The position numbers and the translations under genes were made by a program. Source: Sphingomonas sp. GC_Shp_5 (GTDB taxonomy: Bacteria > Pseudomonadota > Alphaproteobacteria > Sphingomonadales > Sphingomonadaceae). From it: a stretch of 64,000 nucleotides of DNA. The notes under the pieces are model-generated. The model had not been told where the DNA came from. It did not search any database and saw nothing but the letters and a program-made list of their open reading frames with translations. The DNA lies in the NCBI RefSeq assembly GCF_026540855.1, contig NZ_JALNUP010000005.1:62001-126000 (forward strand), written 5' to 3'. Shown piece after piece: positions 54,158 to 62,836 of this stretch (position 1 is its first letter; each line of letters opens with the position of its first letter).

Positions 54158-55177
54158 TCATGCTTTCACCCCTGCCCCGCGCACCGGCTCGGCGGCGGGA
54201 TCGAGCGGCCAGCGCGGCCGCGCCGCGACATCGAGCGGGTCGGTGAGTCCTGCCGCGAACCGCTCGGCGCCGGCCCAGGCGATCATCGCCGCATTGTCGG
54301 TGCACAGCCACAGGGGCGGCGCGACGAAGCGCAGGCCATACGCCTGCGCCAGTTGCTCGAGCGCGCCGCGCACCGCCTGATTGGCCGCGACGCCGCCCGC
54401 GACCACCAATGCGGTCGCCTCCACCCCCGCCAGCGCCTTGGCGGTGCGATCGATCAGGCAATCGACCACCGCCAGCTGGAACGAGGCAGCGATATCCTCC
54501 GGCGCATGATGGCCCGCCGCCCGCGCCACCGCGCTCTTCAACCCGGCAAAGGAGAAATGCGGCTCGGCCGAGCCTTTGAGCGGCCGCGGCAGCGGCACAT
54601 TGGCGGTGCCGAGCGCCGCCGCCCGCTCCACCGCTGGCCCGCCCGGGAAGCCGAGGCCGAGCAGCTTGGCGGTCTTGTCGAACGCCTCGCCCGCGGCATC
54701 GTCGATCGTGGTCGCCAGCCGGCGGTAGCGGGCGACGCCCTCCACCAGCAGCAACTGGCAATGGCCGCCCGAGACGAGCAGCAGCAGATAGGGAAAGTCG
54801 AGGCTGGGATCCGACAGCCGCGGGCTCAGCGCATGGCCCTCGAGATGGTTGACCGCGACCAGCGGCTTGCCTGCGGCATGCGCCAGCGCCTTGCCGGTGA
54901 CGAGGCCCACCATTACCCCGCCGATCAGCCCCGGCCCAGCGGTCGCCGCGACCGCGTCCACCTGGTCGAGCCGCAACCCCGCATCGGCGAGCGCCGCCGC
55001 GACCAATGGCTCCAGCGCCTCGACGTGCGCGCGCGCCGCGATCTCGGGCACCACCCCACCGAACGGCCGATGCTCGGCTTCCTGGCCGGCGAGCCGATGG
55101 GCGAGCACCTGGCGATCGCCGGTGACGAGCGCGGCGGCGGTCTCGTCGCAGGAGGATTCGAGTCCGAGGATGATCAT
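54158..55177 (-). CDS. tsaD: tRNA N6-adenosine threonylcarbamoyltransferase TsaD
   Basis: The 339-aa ASKHA enzyme transfers threonylcarbamoyl to A37 of tRNAs reading ANN codons, with TsaB and TsaE. ATP site: [16 protein letters not shown]; metal ligands His111 and His115 in [24 protein letters not shown]; and [12 protein letters not shown] and [12 protein letters not shown]. The start MIILGLESS removes a frame extension over the hemC region. It is divergent from hemC, an order common in alphaproteobacteria. Confidence 0.97.
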   Translation of the reverse strand: MIILGLESSCDETAAALVTGDRQVLAHRLAGQEAEHRPFGGVVPEIAARAHVEALEPLVAAALADAGLRLDQVDAVAATAGPGLIGGVMVGLVTGKALAHAAGKPLVAVNHLEGHALSPRLSDPSLDFPYLLLLVSGGHCQLLLVEGVARYRRLATTIDDAAGEAFDKTAKLLGLGFPGGPAVERAAALGTANVPLPRPLKGSAEPHFSFAGLKSAVARAAGHHAPEDIAASFQLAVVDCLIDRTAKALAGVEATALVVAGGVAANQAVRGALEQLAQAYGLRFVAPPLWLCTDNAAMIAWAGAERFAAGLTDPLDVAARPRWPLDPAAEPVRGAGVKA

Positions 55178-55240
55178 CGCGCCGCTGTACCGGCACGCGC
55201 CGCGCTTGTCGAAGCCTGCGGGTTGGGCCATGGCGCGGCG

Positions 55241-56152
55241 ATGATCCGGTTCAGGCTCGGCACGCGGGGCTCGCCGCTGGCGCTTACCCAGGCGAACATG
55301 GTGCGCACTGCCTTGTGCGGCGCGCATGGCTGGGCCGAGGACGAGGTCGCGCTGGTCGTGATCCGCACCACCGGCGATCGCGTCCAGGATCGCGCGCTCG
55401 CCGAGATCGGTGGCAAGGCCTTGTGGACCAAGGAACTCGATCGCGCGCTGCTCGATGGCGAGATCGACGCGGCCGTTCATTCGATGAAGGACGTCGAGAC
55501 GATCCGGCCGCCGGCAATCCAGATCGCCGCGATGCTGCCGCGCGCCGACGTTCGCGACCGGCTGATCGGCGCGGACTCGATCGCGGCGCTGCGCCCGGGT
55601 GCGGTGGTCGGCACCAGCTCGCCGCGGCGGCGCGCGCAACTGCTGCGGCTGCGCCCCGATCTCCAGGTGATCGTGTTCCGCGGCAACGTCGACACCCGCC
55701 TCGCCAAGCTCGCCGCCGGCGACGCCGACGCCACGCTGCTCGCCGCCGCCGGGCTCGATCGACTCGGGCGCGACGGCATCGGCGTCGCGATTCCCACCGA
55801 CGTCATGCTCCCCGCCCCCGCCCAGGGCGCGGTCGGCATCGAGGTCCGCGCCGCCGATGACACCGCCGCGGTGATCGTCGGCGCGATCGACGATCCCGCC
55901 ACCAGCCGCTGCGTCCATGCCGAGCGCGCCTTGCTGGGCCGGCTCGGCGCCGATTGCCATTCGCCAGTCGCCGCGCTCGCCGCGCTGGCGGGCGAGACGC
56001 TGACGCTGCGCGCCGAGCTGATCGCCGAGGACGGCCAATGCCATGTCGCCGACCATGCCGAGGGCGTCGACGGGCTCTTGGTCGGCGCAACGCTGGCTGC
56101 CGCGCTGCTCGCCGCCGCACCCGAACCGGTGCGGCGACTGTTCCAGCCATAG
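55241..56152 (+). CDS. hemC: Porphobilinogen deaminase (hydroxymethylbilane synthase)
   Basis: The 303-aa enzyme polymerises four porphobilinogens to hydroxymethylbilane in haem and B12 precursor synthesis. [14 protein letters not shown] begins it; [27 protein letters not shown] includes catalytic Asp84; [11 protein letters not shown]; and the dipyrromethane-binding Cys239 in [10 protein letters not shown]. It is the first gene of a hemC-hemD run and diverges from tsaD (63 bp gap). Confidence 0.97.
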   Translation: MIRFRLGTRGSPLALTQANMVRTALCGAHGWAEDEVALVVIRTTGDRVQDRALAEIGGKALWTKELDRALLDGEIDAAVHSMKDVETIRPPAIQIAAMLPRADVRDRLIGADSIAALRPGAVVGTSSPRRRAQLLRLRPDLQVIVFRGNVDTRLAKLAAGDADATLLAAAGLDRLGRDGIGVAIPTDVMLPAPAQGAVGIEVRAADDTAAVIVGAIDDPATSRCVHAERALLGRLGADCHSPVAALAALAGETLTLRAELIAEDGQCHVADHAEGVDGLLVGATLAAALLAAAPEPVRRLFQP

Positions 56153-56162
56153 GCACGCGGCG

Positions 56163-56891
56163 ATGATCCGGGGATGGCTGGTGGCGAGGCCCGAACCCGG
56201 CAACGGCCGCACCGCCGCGCGGCTCCGCGAGCGCGCCGGCATCGGGCGCGACGTGGTACAGCTGCCGCTGTTCGCCGTTGGCCCGGTCGCCTGGCAGGCG
56301 CCCGTCCCCGAGGCCTTCGATGCGCTGCTGCTCACCAGCGCCAACGCCCTGCGCCATGGCGGCGATGCGCTCGCCGCGTTGCACGCGCTGCCGGTAGTCG
56401 CTGTCGGGGCGGCCACCGCTGCCGCCGCCGTAGCCGCAGGCTTCACCGTCGCCGTCACCGGCGAGGCAGATGCCGCCGCCGCGATCGCGCGCGCACGGCG
56501 CCAAGGCCTCACCCGCCTGCTCTGGCTCGCCGGGCGCGACCATGATCCGGGCACGGCGGCGGCCGTTGCCGATCGCCGGGTCGTCTACGCCAGCGAACCG
56601 CTGCGAATCGCACCGGCGCTCCTCGCCGCGGCGATCGACCGGCTGGTGCTGCTCCACTCGGCCCGCGCCGCGCGCCGCTTCGCCGCGCTGGTCGACGACG
56701 CCGGCCTCGATCGCCGGCGCATCGGTATCGCGGCGCTCAGCCCGGTGGTGGGTGCCGCTGCCGGAACCGGCTGGCGGGTCGCGGCAAGCAGCGCCGTGCC
56801 CAATGACGAGGCGCTGGTCGCCGCCGCGCTGGCGCTCGCCGATCAACCGGCGATTGACCATCCGCCGGGCGCCGGGGATAAGAGGGCATGA
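56163..56891 (+). CDS. hemD: Uroporphyrinogen-III synthase
   Basis: The 242-aa HemD-family protein follows hemC by 10 bp and cyclises hydroxymethylbilane with ring-D inversion. Sequence conservation in this family is low; support is the N-terminal [30 protein letters not shown], the central [18 protein letters not shown] and [15 protein letters not shown]. It overlaps the next gene start (ATGA). Position in the haem operon decides the call. Confidence 0.9.
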   Translation: MIRGWLVARPEPGNGRTAARLRERAGIGRDVVQLPLFAVGPVAWQAPVPEAFDALLLTSANALRHGGDALAALHALPVVAVGAATAAAAVAAGFTVAVTGEADAAAAIARARRQGLTRLLWLAGRDHDPGTAAAVADRRVVYASEPLRIAPALLAAAIDRLVLLHSARAARRFAALVDDAGLDRRRIGIAALSPVVGAAAGTGWRVAASSAVPNDEALVAAALALADQPAIDHPPGAGDKRA

Positions 56892-57841
56892 CAGAATTTG
56901 TGCCGATCTCTGCGACACGCACGCGCGGGCCGCGGACCGGCGTGATCATCGCGTTGGTCGCGCTCGCCTTTATCGCCGGCCTCGCGCTGATGGGGGTGAT
57001 GATGAAGCGGCTGCCCTGGCTCGGCGGCACCCCCGGCACCGCCCATGTCTCTGCCGCCACCGCGGCCGCGGATCGCGACAAGGCGGCCGCTGGCTATTCA
57101 CCCGCCCAGCCGCTCAACGCCAATGGCGAGACGCCCGTCACCGATACCGCGACGCTGGTGACACGCGAGGCGGCGCTTGCGGCGCAGCTTGCTGCGCTGG
57201 AGGCGCGTACCGCCACGGTGACCGCGACCGCGACGGTCGCCGGCAACCAGGCGACCCGCGCCGAGGGCATGCTCGTCGCCTTCGCCGCACGCCGCGCGCT
57301 CGATCGCGGCCTCGGCCTCGGCTATCTCGAGGAGCAGCTGCGCACCCGCTTCGGCACCAGCCAGCCGCGCGCGGTGACTACCGTGATCCAGGCAGCGCGC
57401 CAGCCGGTGACGCTGGAGGATCTGCGCCAGGGGCTCGATGCGATCGCGCCGGATCTCAACACCATCAGCAGCGACGGCTGGTTCACCGCGATCCGCCGCC
57501 AGCTCGGCAACCTCGTGGTGCTGCGCAAGGCCGGCACCCCCTCGACGCTCCCCGCCGATCGCATGGCGCGCGCCAAGCGGCTGCTCGAGGGCGGCCAGGT
57601 TGAGGCCGCCCGTGCCGAGATCGCCCGCCTGCCCGGCGCGCGCGACGCCGGCAACTGGATGGAAGCCGCCAACCGCTACGTGACCGCACGCGCCGCGCTC
57701 GACCAGATCGAGAATGCCGCGATCCTCGGCCAGGGCAATCAGCCCGCCCCGCCTCCGGCTGCCGCACCGGCACCTGCCGATCCAGGCATCACCACCGACA
57801 GCGGCAGCGACGAGACCCCGGGCATCGCGCCTGGCGTCTAG
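56888..57841 (+). CDS. HemD-linked membrane-anchored protein of unknown function
   Basis: The 317-aa protein overlaps the hemD stop by 4 bp. One N-terminal helix (residues about 18-42, GVIIALVALAFIAGLALMGV) is followed by a Thr/Ala-rich linker, a coiled-coil-like LVTREAALAAQLAALEART region and a long helical domain. It resembles the HemX/mitofilin-like proteins often found after hemD in alphaproteobacteria, with a Pro-rich tail (APPPAAAPAPADPG). The role is unknown; a periplasmic scaffold is possible. Confidence 0.75.
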   Translation: MTEFVPISATRTRGPRTGVIIALVALAFIAGLALMGVMMKRLPWLGGTPGTAHVSAATAAADRDKAAAGYSPAQPLNANGETPVTDTATLVTREAALAAQLAALEARTATVTATATVAGNQATRAEGMLVAFAARRALDRGLGLGYLEEQLRTRFGTSQPRAVTTVIQAARQPVTLEDLRQGLDAIAPDLNTISSDGWFTAIRRQLGNLVVLRKAGTPSTLPADRMARAKRLLEGGQVEAARAEIARLPGARDAGNWMEAANRYVTARAALDQIENAAILGQGNQPAPPPAAAPAPADPGITTDSGSDETPGIAPGV

Positions 57842-57982
57842 GGGCAGCACGCCTGTCCGTCGTCATGCCGTAGTTGCGGCGTGACCTGACCCAGGCGCTT
57901 GGAACAGGTGGACAGCGAAACGGCCGCTTTGGCGACAACTACGGATCGTCGTGAAAGCCTGGCCTAGCCGCCGCCAGGGCGA

Positions 57983-58324
57983 TTACTCGGCGCTCCCGCC
58001 TACGGTTTTCTCGATCAACCAGAAATGTAGCAGCTGCACGGCGACAAGAGTTGCGCCCGTGGCGACCAAGACGGGAAACACGAGGCCTTCTTGTCCGGGT
58101 CTGGGCGCGACATTCGTCGACAGAATAGTTTGAAAGCCAAGAACGGCGAAGGCCAGCATCGGCATGGAGGCAAGTGCAAGACGACGGGGGGCGAACCAGT
58201 TAACCTCACCCGACAACCCCCATTGCATCGGTAGCTGATCTTCATGGCGGAAGCGCGAGTTCGCTCGGAAGGCCAGTACGCAGTTTATCGAGACAAAGAC
58301 CATCGAGACGATAAGCATGACCAT
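57983..58324 (-). CDS. Small DUF1648/SdpI-like membrane protein
   Basis: The 113-aa protein has three hydrophobic helices (residues about 2-18, 49-70 and 83-105) and the segment LPMQWGLSGEVNWFAPRRLAL, which resembles the Pro/Trp/Gly-rich DUF1648 signature of SdpI-type membrane proteins. Resemblance is weak. Its DNA is visibly less GC-rich than the surrounding core genes. It is divergent from the secreted protein gene. Function unknown. Confidence 0.6.
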   Translation of the reverse strand: MVMLIVSMVFVSINCVLAFRANSRFRHEDQLPMQWGLSGEVNWFAPRRLALASMPMLAFAVLGFQTILSTNVAPRPGQEGLVFPVLVATGATLVAVQLLHFWLIEKTVGGSAE

Positions 58325-58621
58325 AAGCCGGCTCCTTGACGGATCGTTATAGCACAAGGCACGCCGTCGAACATCAATTCTCGGTTGGAAAGAGGATCGC
58401 CTCTGCAAACACTTGTCGATTAGCCCCGCATATCGCGAACACCATCGGCTTCTCGACACCCATTCCAATATGCCCTTCGAGAGGCTGACAAATGGCGGAA
58501 CGGCAAAAGTGATGGTATCCGTCGGACAGCGTTCGGCAGAGATCGGCCATAAGCAGCCTGTAGCATGATCGCTGCTCAGGTCGTGCAATCCGACCCTAAG
58601 ATCTATTGGGGAGAAGATATG

Positions 58622-59497
58622 ATGCGCCTGCCTGCCCGCTTGTTGCCTGTTCTCCTGCTCGGCGCAGCCCCACCGCCACTGGCGACGGTTCCGATAGGCG
58701 CGTTCCGAACCTGGGGAATACATCCGGGAGTGCCCTTGTCATTCGTCGCAGGTGGCCTGACGGTGAAGGTCGAAGCCACGCCCTGTGAGGTGCCGGCAAA
58801 GAACGAGGGTTGCAGTTTCAACGGCATAAGCAATCAAGCGATCGTGTCGGTCAGTCGGCCAGGATTGCCACCGTTCCACATGACGAGCGATAGCCAAGCC
58901 TCGTTCGTGCGAGTCGCCGTCGTACGCCTTGCAGCTGGGCGGGGACATGCGGGATTGGTGGTAGACAATCAGTGGGGCGGATCCGGCGGTTTCACCGCTG
59001 TAACGTTGATAGAGCCATCGGTCAGCGGCTTCCATGCGGTGCCCCTACAGTATCGCGGCAGCGCCGCGCTGATTGGCGAGGTAAGCGTGTTCTCCCGCAG
59101 TCTATCCAGAGATAGCCAACCCGGCTTTGTGCTCGAGGCGCCCGGGTTTAACTTCTCGGGCGAGTGCAACGCCTGTACGCGCGGCGTACCGCTGGTGTTG
59201 ACCATCCGCGACGGGCGCAGCGTCGACGTCTCGGACGATCCTGCTGTGCGGCCGCTGTTCGCGCACGACCTGCCCGCTCATCGCCGCATTTGCGTGTCCA
59301 ATGTCAAGGAGCGCAATGGCAGCTGCGCCGCTTTCGTCGCTGACGCCGCCCGGCTGGGGCAAGCGCCGTCCGCCTGGCACGTGATGCTATCCCACTATCG
59401 GCATGAGCCGGCAGGCTACCCAGCCGCGCTGCGATCATTCCTGGTGACCTGGGGTTATATAACGCCAGCCGACGCCCGTGCTTTGCCGCTGGCTTAA
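58622..59497 (+). CDS. Secreted hypothetical protein, 291 aa
   Basis: I do not recognise this family. A signal peptide covers about residues 1-21 (RLPARLLPVLLLGAAPPPL). Six cysteines (TPCEV, EGCSF, GECNACTRG, RICVS, GSCAA) suggest disulphides and export; AGRGHAGLVVDNQWGGSGG and a Trp-rich end (FLVTWGYITPADAR) stand out. GGGGAG is 8 nt before the second of two ATG codons, the start used here. Its DNA is less GC-rich than the core genes. No partner function can be inferred. Confidence 0.6.
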   Translation: MRLPARLLPVLLLGAAPPPLATVPIGAFRTWGIHPGVPLSFVAGGLTVKVEATPCEVPAKNEGCSFNGISNQAIVSVSRPGLPPFHMTSDSQASFVRVAVVRLAAGRGHAGLVVDNQWGGSGGFTAVTLIEPSVSGFHAVPLQYRGSAALIGEVSVFSRSLSRDSQPGFVLEAPGFNFSGECNACTRGVPLVLTIRDGRSVDVSDDPAVRPLFAHDLPAHRRICVSNVKERNGSCAAFVADAARLGQAPSAWHVMLSHYRHEPAGYPAALRSFLVTWGYITPADARALPLA

Positions 59498-59523
59498 GTG
59501 GGCGTGAGCAGACCAATCGCTCG

Positions 59524-60315
59524 CTAGGCCGACACCCGCTCGATCAGCTCCATCGCGCCCTGCGGTGCTCTCACCTTGGCGCCGTTGATGAAGAACACGA
59601 AGGTGTCGCGTGCCTGCGGCGCAGGCGCGGTGTTCTCAACATAGGGCAGCCCCTCGGGCCGTCCGCCTGCCGCCCAGGTTTGCGCCGCCGCGGCCCAGCG
59701 GTCGAGCGCGGCGGGTGCATAGCCGGCCGGATGCGCCTCCTCGGCCGCCTCCAGCCGGGCATAGACGAAGTCGCCGGTGACGTCGGCGATCGCGGGATAG
59801 TCCGCCGAATCGGCATAGACGATCGCCACTCCCGCCGCGCGTGCCATCGCGACGAACGCCGGCACCGCGAAGCTCTCGTGGCGCACCTGCACCGCATGGC
59901 GCAGCGCCACGCCCGCATGGCTCTTGGGCAGCAGCGCCAGGAACGCTGCCATGTCGTCGGCGTCGAACTTCTTGGTCGCCATGAACTGCCACAGGATCGG
60001 GCCGAGCTTGTCGCCGAGCTCGACGACTCCCTGACCGACAAACCGCTCGACCGATTCGCCGGCCTCGGCGAGCACCTTGCGGTTGGTGCAATAGCGCGAC
60101 GCTTTCAGCGTGAACACGAAGCCGTCGGGCACCGCGCTGGCCCAGTTGGCGAAGCTCGCCGGCTTGAAGCTCGAATAATAGGTGCCGTTGATCTCGATCG
60201 CGGTGACCTTGCCGGCGGCATAGTCCAGCTCGCGCTTCTGCGGCCACTTCTCGGGATAGAAGGTCCCGCGCCACGGCTCGTAGGTCCAGCCGCCGATTCC
60301 GATTCGAATGGTCAT
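59524..60315 (-). CDS. DUF72 family protein
   Basis: The 263-aa TIM-barrel-like protein shows the DUF72 pattern: RIGIGGWTYEPWRGTFYPEKWPQ, AIEINGTYYSSFKPASFANWA, VFTLKASRYCTN, and VFFINGAKVRAPQGA at the C-terminus. DUF72 proteins are widespread and without proven activity. It is divergent from the tRNA gene (start codon at 60315) and convergent with the secreted-protein gene. Confidence 0.9.
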   Translation of the reverse strand: MTIRIGIGGWTYEPWRGTFYPEKWPQKRELDYAAGKVTAIEINGTYYSSFKPASFANWASAVPDGFVFTLKASRYCTNRKVLAEAGESVERFVGQGVVELGDKLGPILWQFMATKKFDADDMAAFLALLPKSHAGVALRHAVQVRHESFAVPAFVAMARAAGVAIVYADSADYPAIADVTGDFVYARLEAAEEAHPAGYAPAALDRWAAAAQTWAAGGRPEGLPYVENTAPAPQARDTFVFFINGAKVRAPQGAMELIERVSA

Positions 60316-60401
60316 GGGTATGGCTATAGCCAGGCCGGTGACCTCGCGTCACGCTCGGCTGGTACAGGTGCTGCTGGTGGATGGCCGCGCGGCAACGCGG
60401 C

Positions 60402-60476
60402 TGGAGCGGGCGAAGGGATTCGAACCCTCGACCCCAACCTTGGCAAGGTTGTGCTCTACCCCTGAGCTACGCCCGC
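60402..60476 (-). tRNA. tRNA-Gly(GCC)
   Basis: The 75-nt cloverleaf on the minus strand has acceptor stem GCGGGCG (60476-60470) pairing with CGCCCGC, D-loop GCTCAGGGGTAGAGC, anticodon stem-loop ACCTTGCCAAGGT with anticodon GCC, variable loop, T-stem GAGGGTTCGAATCCCTT and an encoded CCA at the 3' end. The 3' end faces the DUF72 gene and the AT-richer patch. Confidence 0.97.
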
Positions 60477-60599
60477 TCTGGCGCCTGATGCCCGGCTGCC
60501 GAAGCGGCCACCGGGCGGGGTGAGGCGCGCTATTAGCCCGGAGGTTTCGGGACGGCAAGCCTTTGCGTGCAAGAATTTAGCTTGGCGACTCAACCATTA

Positions 60600-60614
60600 G
60601 AACATTACAAGAAC
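60600..60614. promoter_or_regulatory. LexA box (SOS operator)
   Basis: GAAC-ATTACAA-GAAC fits the alphaproteobacterial direct-repeat LexA consensus GAACN7GAAC exactly. It ends 4 bp before the imuA GTG start, so LexA binding would block transcription of the whole cassette. Confidence 0.85.
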
Positions 60615-60618
60615 ATCC

Positions 60619-61380
60619 GTGAGCGACTCGTCCGCCCTGATTGCCCGGCTACGTGGCCTTGCCGCTGCCGGAAGCCCTGCGCAAGCCGACCCGCGGGCGG
60701 CGGATGCGTGGCTTGGCGAGGGCCTTGTCCGGGCGCAACTCCATGAAATCTATGCGCGCGAAGCCGATGACGGGCCGAGCGGGATCGGCTTTGGCATCGC
60801 CCTCGCACTGGCCGCACGCGCGGTGCCGCTGCTGTGGATCCGTACCGAGGGCTGCGAGCGCGCGATCGGCCGCCCGCATGCCGGCGGCCTCGCCGATCTC
60901 GGCCTCCCTGCCGATTCACTGGTGCTCGCGGTGGTGGCCGACGAGCCCGCGCTGCTCCGCGCCGCCGCCGATGCCGCGCGCTGCCCGGGGCTCGGCACCT
61001 TGCTGATCGAAAGCGCCGGCCCGGCGCGCGGGCTTGATCTCACCGCCACCCGCCGGCTGATGCTCGCCGCCGAAGCCTCGGGGGTCACCGTGCTCAGCGT
61101 CCGCGTCGGTGCCGAGCCCAGCCCGAGCGCGGCGGCGACTCGCTGGGGCGTCGCGGCGGTGCCGTCGACCGCGCTCGACGCCAATGCGCCGGGCTTCCCC
61201 GCCTTCGACATCGAATGCTTGCGCCGCCGCGGAGGCCCCGCGGGGACGCGATGGCGCGTGGAATGGGATCGAGATGCCAAGAGTTTCCGTGGAACGCCGC
61301 TATCTGGCGCTGGTCTTTCCTTGGCTGCCGATCGAGCGGCTGCGCGCCACCAGGCCGCACCTGTTCGTCGGGCGGGATGA
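60619..61380 (+). CDS. imuA: Mutagenesis protein ImuA
   Basis: The 253-aa protein starts with GTG after the LexA box and resembles ImuA/SulA-like RecA relatives: LHEIYAREADDGPSGIGFGIALALAARAVPLLWI, ADLGLPADSLVLAVVADEP (RecA-like), and LRRRGGPAGTRWRVEW. ImuA helps the ImuB-DnaE2 mutasome copy damaged DNA. Its last 107 bp overlap imuB in another frame, an unusually long overlap; the C-terminal part after RWRVEWDRD may be non-conserved. Confidence 0.85.
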   Translation: MSDSSALIARLRGLAAAGSPAQADPRAADAWLGEGLVRAQLHEIYAREADDGPSGIGFGIALALAARAVPLLWIRTEGCERAIGRPHAGGLADLGLPADSLVLAVVADEPALLRAAADAARCPGLGTLLIESAGPARGLDLTATRRLMLAAEASGVTVLSVRVGAEPSPSAAATRWGVAAVPSTALDANAPGFPAFDIECLRRRGGPAGTRWRVEWDRDAKSFRGTPLSGAGLSLAADRAAARHQAAPVRRAG

Positions 61381-62836
61381 GGCACCAGTTGCCTTTACCG
61401 AGACGGTCGGCAACGCCGTCCGGCTGACCGCGCTCGGCCTCGCGGCGGCGCAGGCCGGGCTGCAGCCGGGGCTGACCCTCGCCGATGCCCGCGCCCGCGT
61501 TCCCGAGCTCGAGGTCTTCCCCCATGATCCCCATGCCGATCTCGACTGGCTCGAGCGACTCGCCGACGGCTGCGCGCGCTACACCCCGATCGTCGCGCTC
61601 GAGCCGCCCGACACGTTGATCCTCGATATCGCCGGCTGCACCCACGCCTTCGACGGCGAGCGCCCGCTGGCCGCCGATGTCGAGGGACGGATGGCGCGGC
61701 GCGGCCTGCTCGTCCGCCATGCGTTTGGCGACACCCCCGCGATCGCCCGTGCGCTGGCGCGCTTCGCCGGCGCGCCCGCGCCCGACGAGAAGCGCGCGGT
61801 ACGCCGCCTGCCGGTCGCGGCGCTCGATCTGGGCGAGGACGAGACGATCGCGCTCACCCGCGCCGGGCTCAAGACGGTCGGCGAGGTGATGGCGCGGCCG
61901 CTCGCCAGCATCGCCGCGCGGTTCGGCGAGGACGCCGTGACCGCGATCCGCAGCCTCGCCGGCGAGGCCGCCGCGCCGGTGCGGGCACGCCAGCGCGTCG
62001 CCCCGGTGGTGGTGGAGCGCCGCTTCGCCGAACCGGTCGCGCGCACCGATTATGTGCTCGACGTCATCGCCGAGCTGATCGCCGAGGCCGCCACCACGCT
62101 CGAACAGCGCCACCAGGGCGGCCGCCGCTGGGAAGCGCGGCTGTTCCGCGCCGACGGCCACGTCCAGAGCCTGCGCGTCGAGACCGGCCAGCCGACCCGC
62201 GACGCGGCGCTGCTCGGCCGGCTGCTGCGCGAGCGGATCGACAGCCTCTCCGACCCGCTCGATCCCGGCTTCGGCTATGATCTGGTGCGGCTCGACGTGA
62301 TGCTCGCCGAGCGGCTCGATGCCGCGCAGCTGAAGCTGGAGGGCGGCGCCGCGCAGCAGGAACGAGAGGGCGTGACCCAATTGGTCGACCAGCTCGCGAC
62401 CCGGCTCGGCCGCGGCCGGGTGCGCCGATTCGCGGCGCGCGACAGCCACATCCCCGAACAGGCCGAGCTGATGCTCCCCGCCACCGCGCCGCCGCCCGCC
62501 CAAGCCGCCGCCTGGCGCGCGACCGAGGAGGGCGAGCCGCCGCAGCGCCCGATCTACCTGTTCGATCCGCCGCAGCCGATCGAATCGATCGCCGCCGAGG
62601 TGCCGGACGGTCCCCCCCACCGCTTCCGCTGGCGCCGCCGCGTCCACGAGGTCGCGCGCGCCGAAGGCCCTGAGCGGATCGCCGGCGAATGGTGGCGCCG
62701 CCACGATGCCGCGATCCCGACCCGCGATTACTATCGCATCGAGGACCAGCGCGGCCGCCGCTTCTGGATCTTCCGCCACGGGCTGTACGTCGAAACCGAG
62801 CGCCCGCGCTGGTACCTCCACGGGCTGTTCGCGTGA
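61274..62836 (+). CDS. imuB: Y-family-like mutasome adaptor ImuB
   Basis: The 520-aa protein resembles Y-family polymerases (YLALVFPWLPIERL, LTLADARARVPELEV, TLILDIAGCTHAFDGE, and the HhH-like GLKTVGEVMARPLASIAARFGE) but lacks the acidic polymerase catalytic pair, so it is a non-catalytic adaptor that links DnaE2 and the beta clamp. The start MPRVSVERRYLA gives the conserved N-terminus and implies a 107-bp overlap with imuA. Its stop overlaps dnaE2 (GTGA). Confidence 0.92.
   Translation: MPRVSVERRYLALVFPWLPIERLRATRPHLFVGRDEAPVAFTETVGNAVRLTALGLAAAQAGLQPGLTLADARARVPELEVFPHDPHADLDWLERLADGCARYTPIVALEPPDTLILDIAGCTHAFDGERPLAADVEGRMARRGLLVRHAFGDTPAIARALARFAGAPAPDEKRAVRRLPVAALDLGEDETIALTRAGLKTVGEVMARPLASIAARFGEDAVTAIRSLAGEAAAPVRARQRVAPVVVERRFAEPVARTDYVLDVIAELIAEAATTLEQRHQGGRRWEARLFRADGHVQSLRVETGQPTRDAALLGRLLRERIDSLSDPLDPGFGYDLVRLDVMLAERLDAAQLKLEGGAAQQEREGVTQLVDQLATRLGRGRVRRFAARDSHIPEQAELMLPATAPPPAQAAAWRATEEGEPPQRPIYLFDPPQPIESIAAEVPDGPPHRFRWRRRVHEVARAEGPERIAGEWWRRHDAAIPTRDYYRIEDQRGRRFWIFRHGLYVETERPRWYLHGLFA

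Noticed and set aside
60402..60476. tRNA-Gly as an attachment site of a genomic island.
   Set aside because: No integrase gene or duplicated tRNA end was found in the adjacent AT-richer patch.
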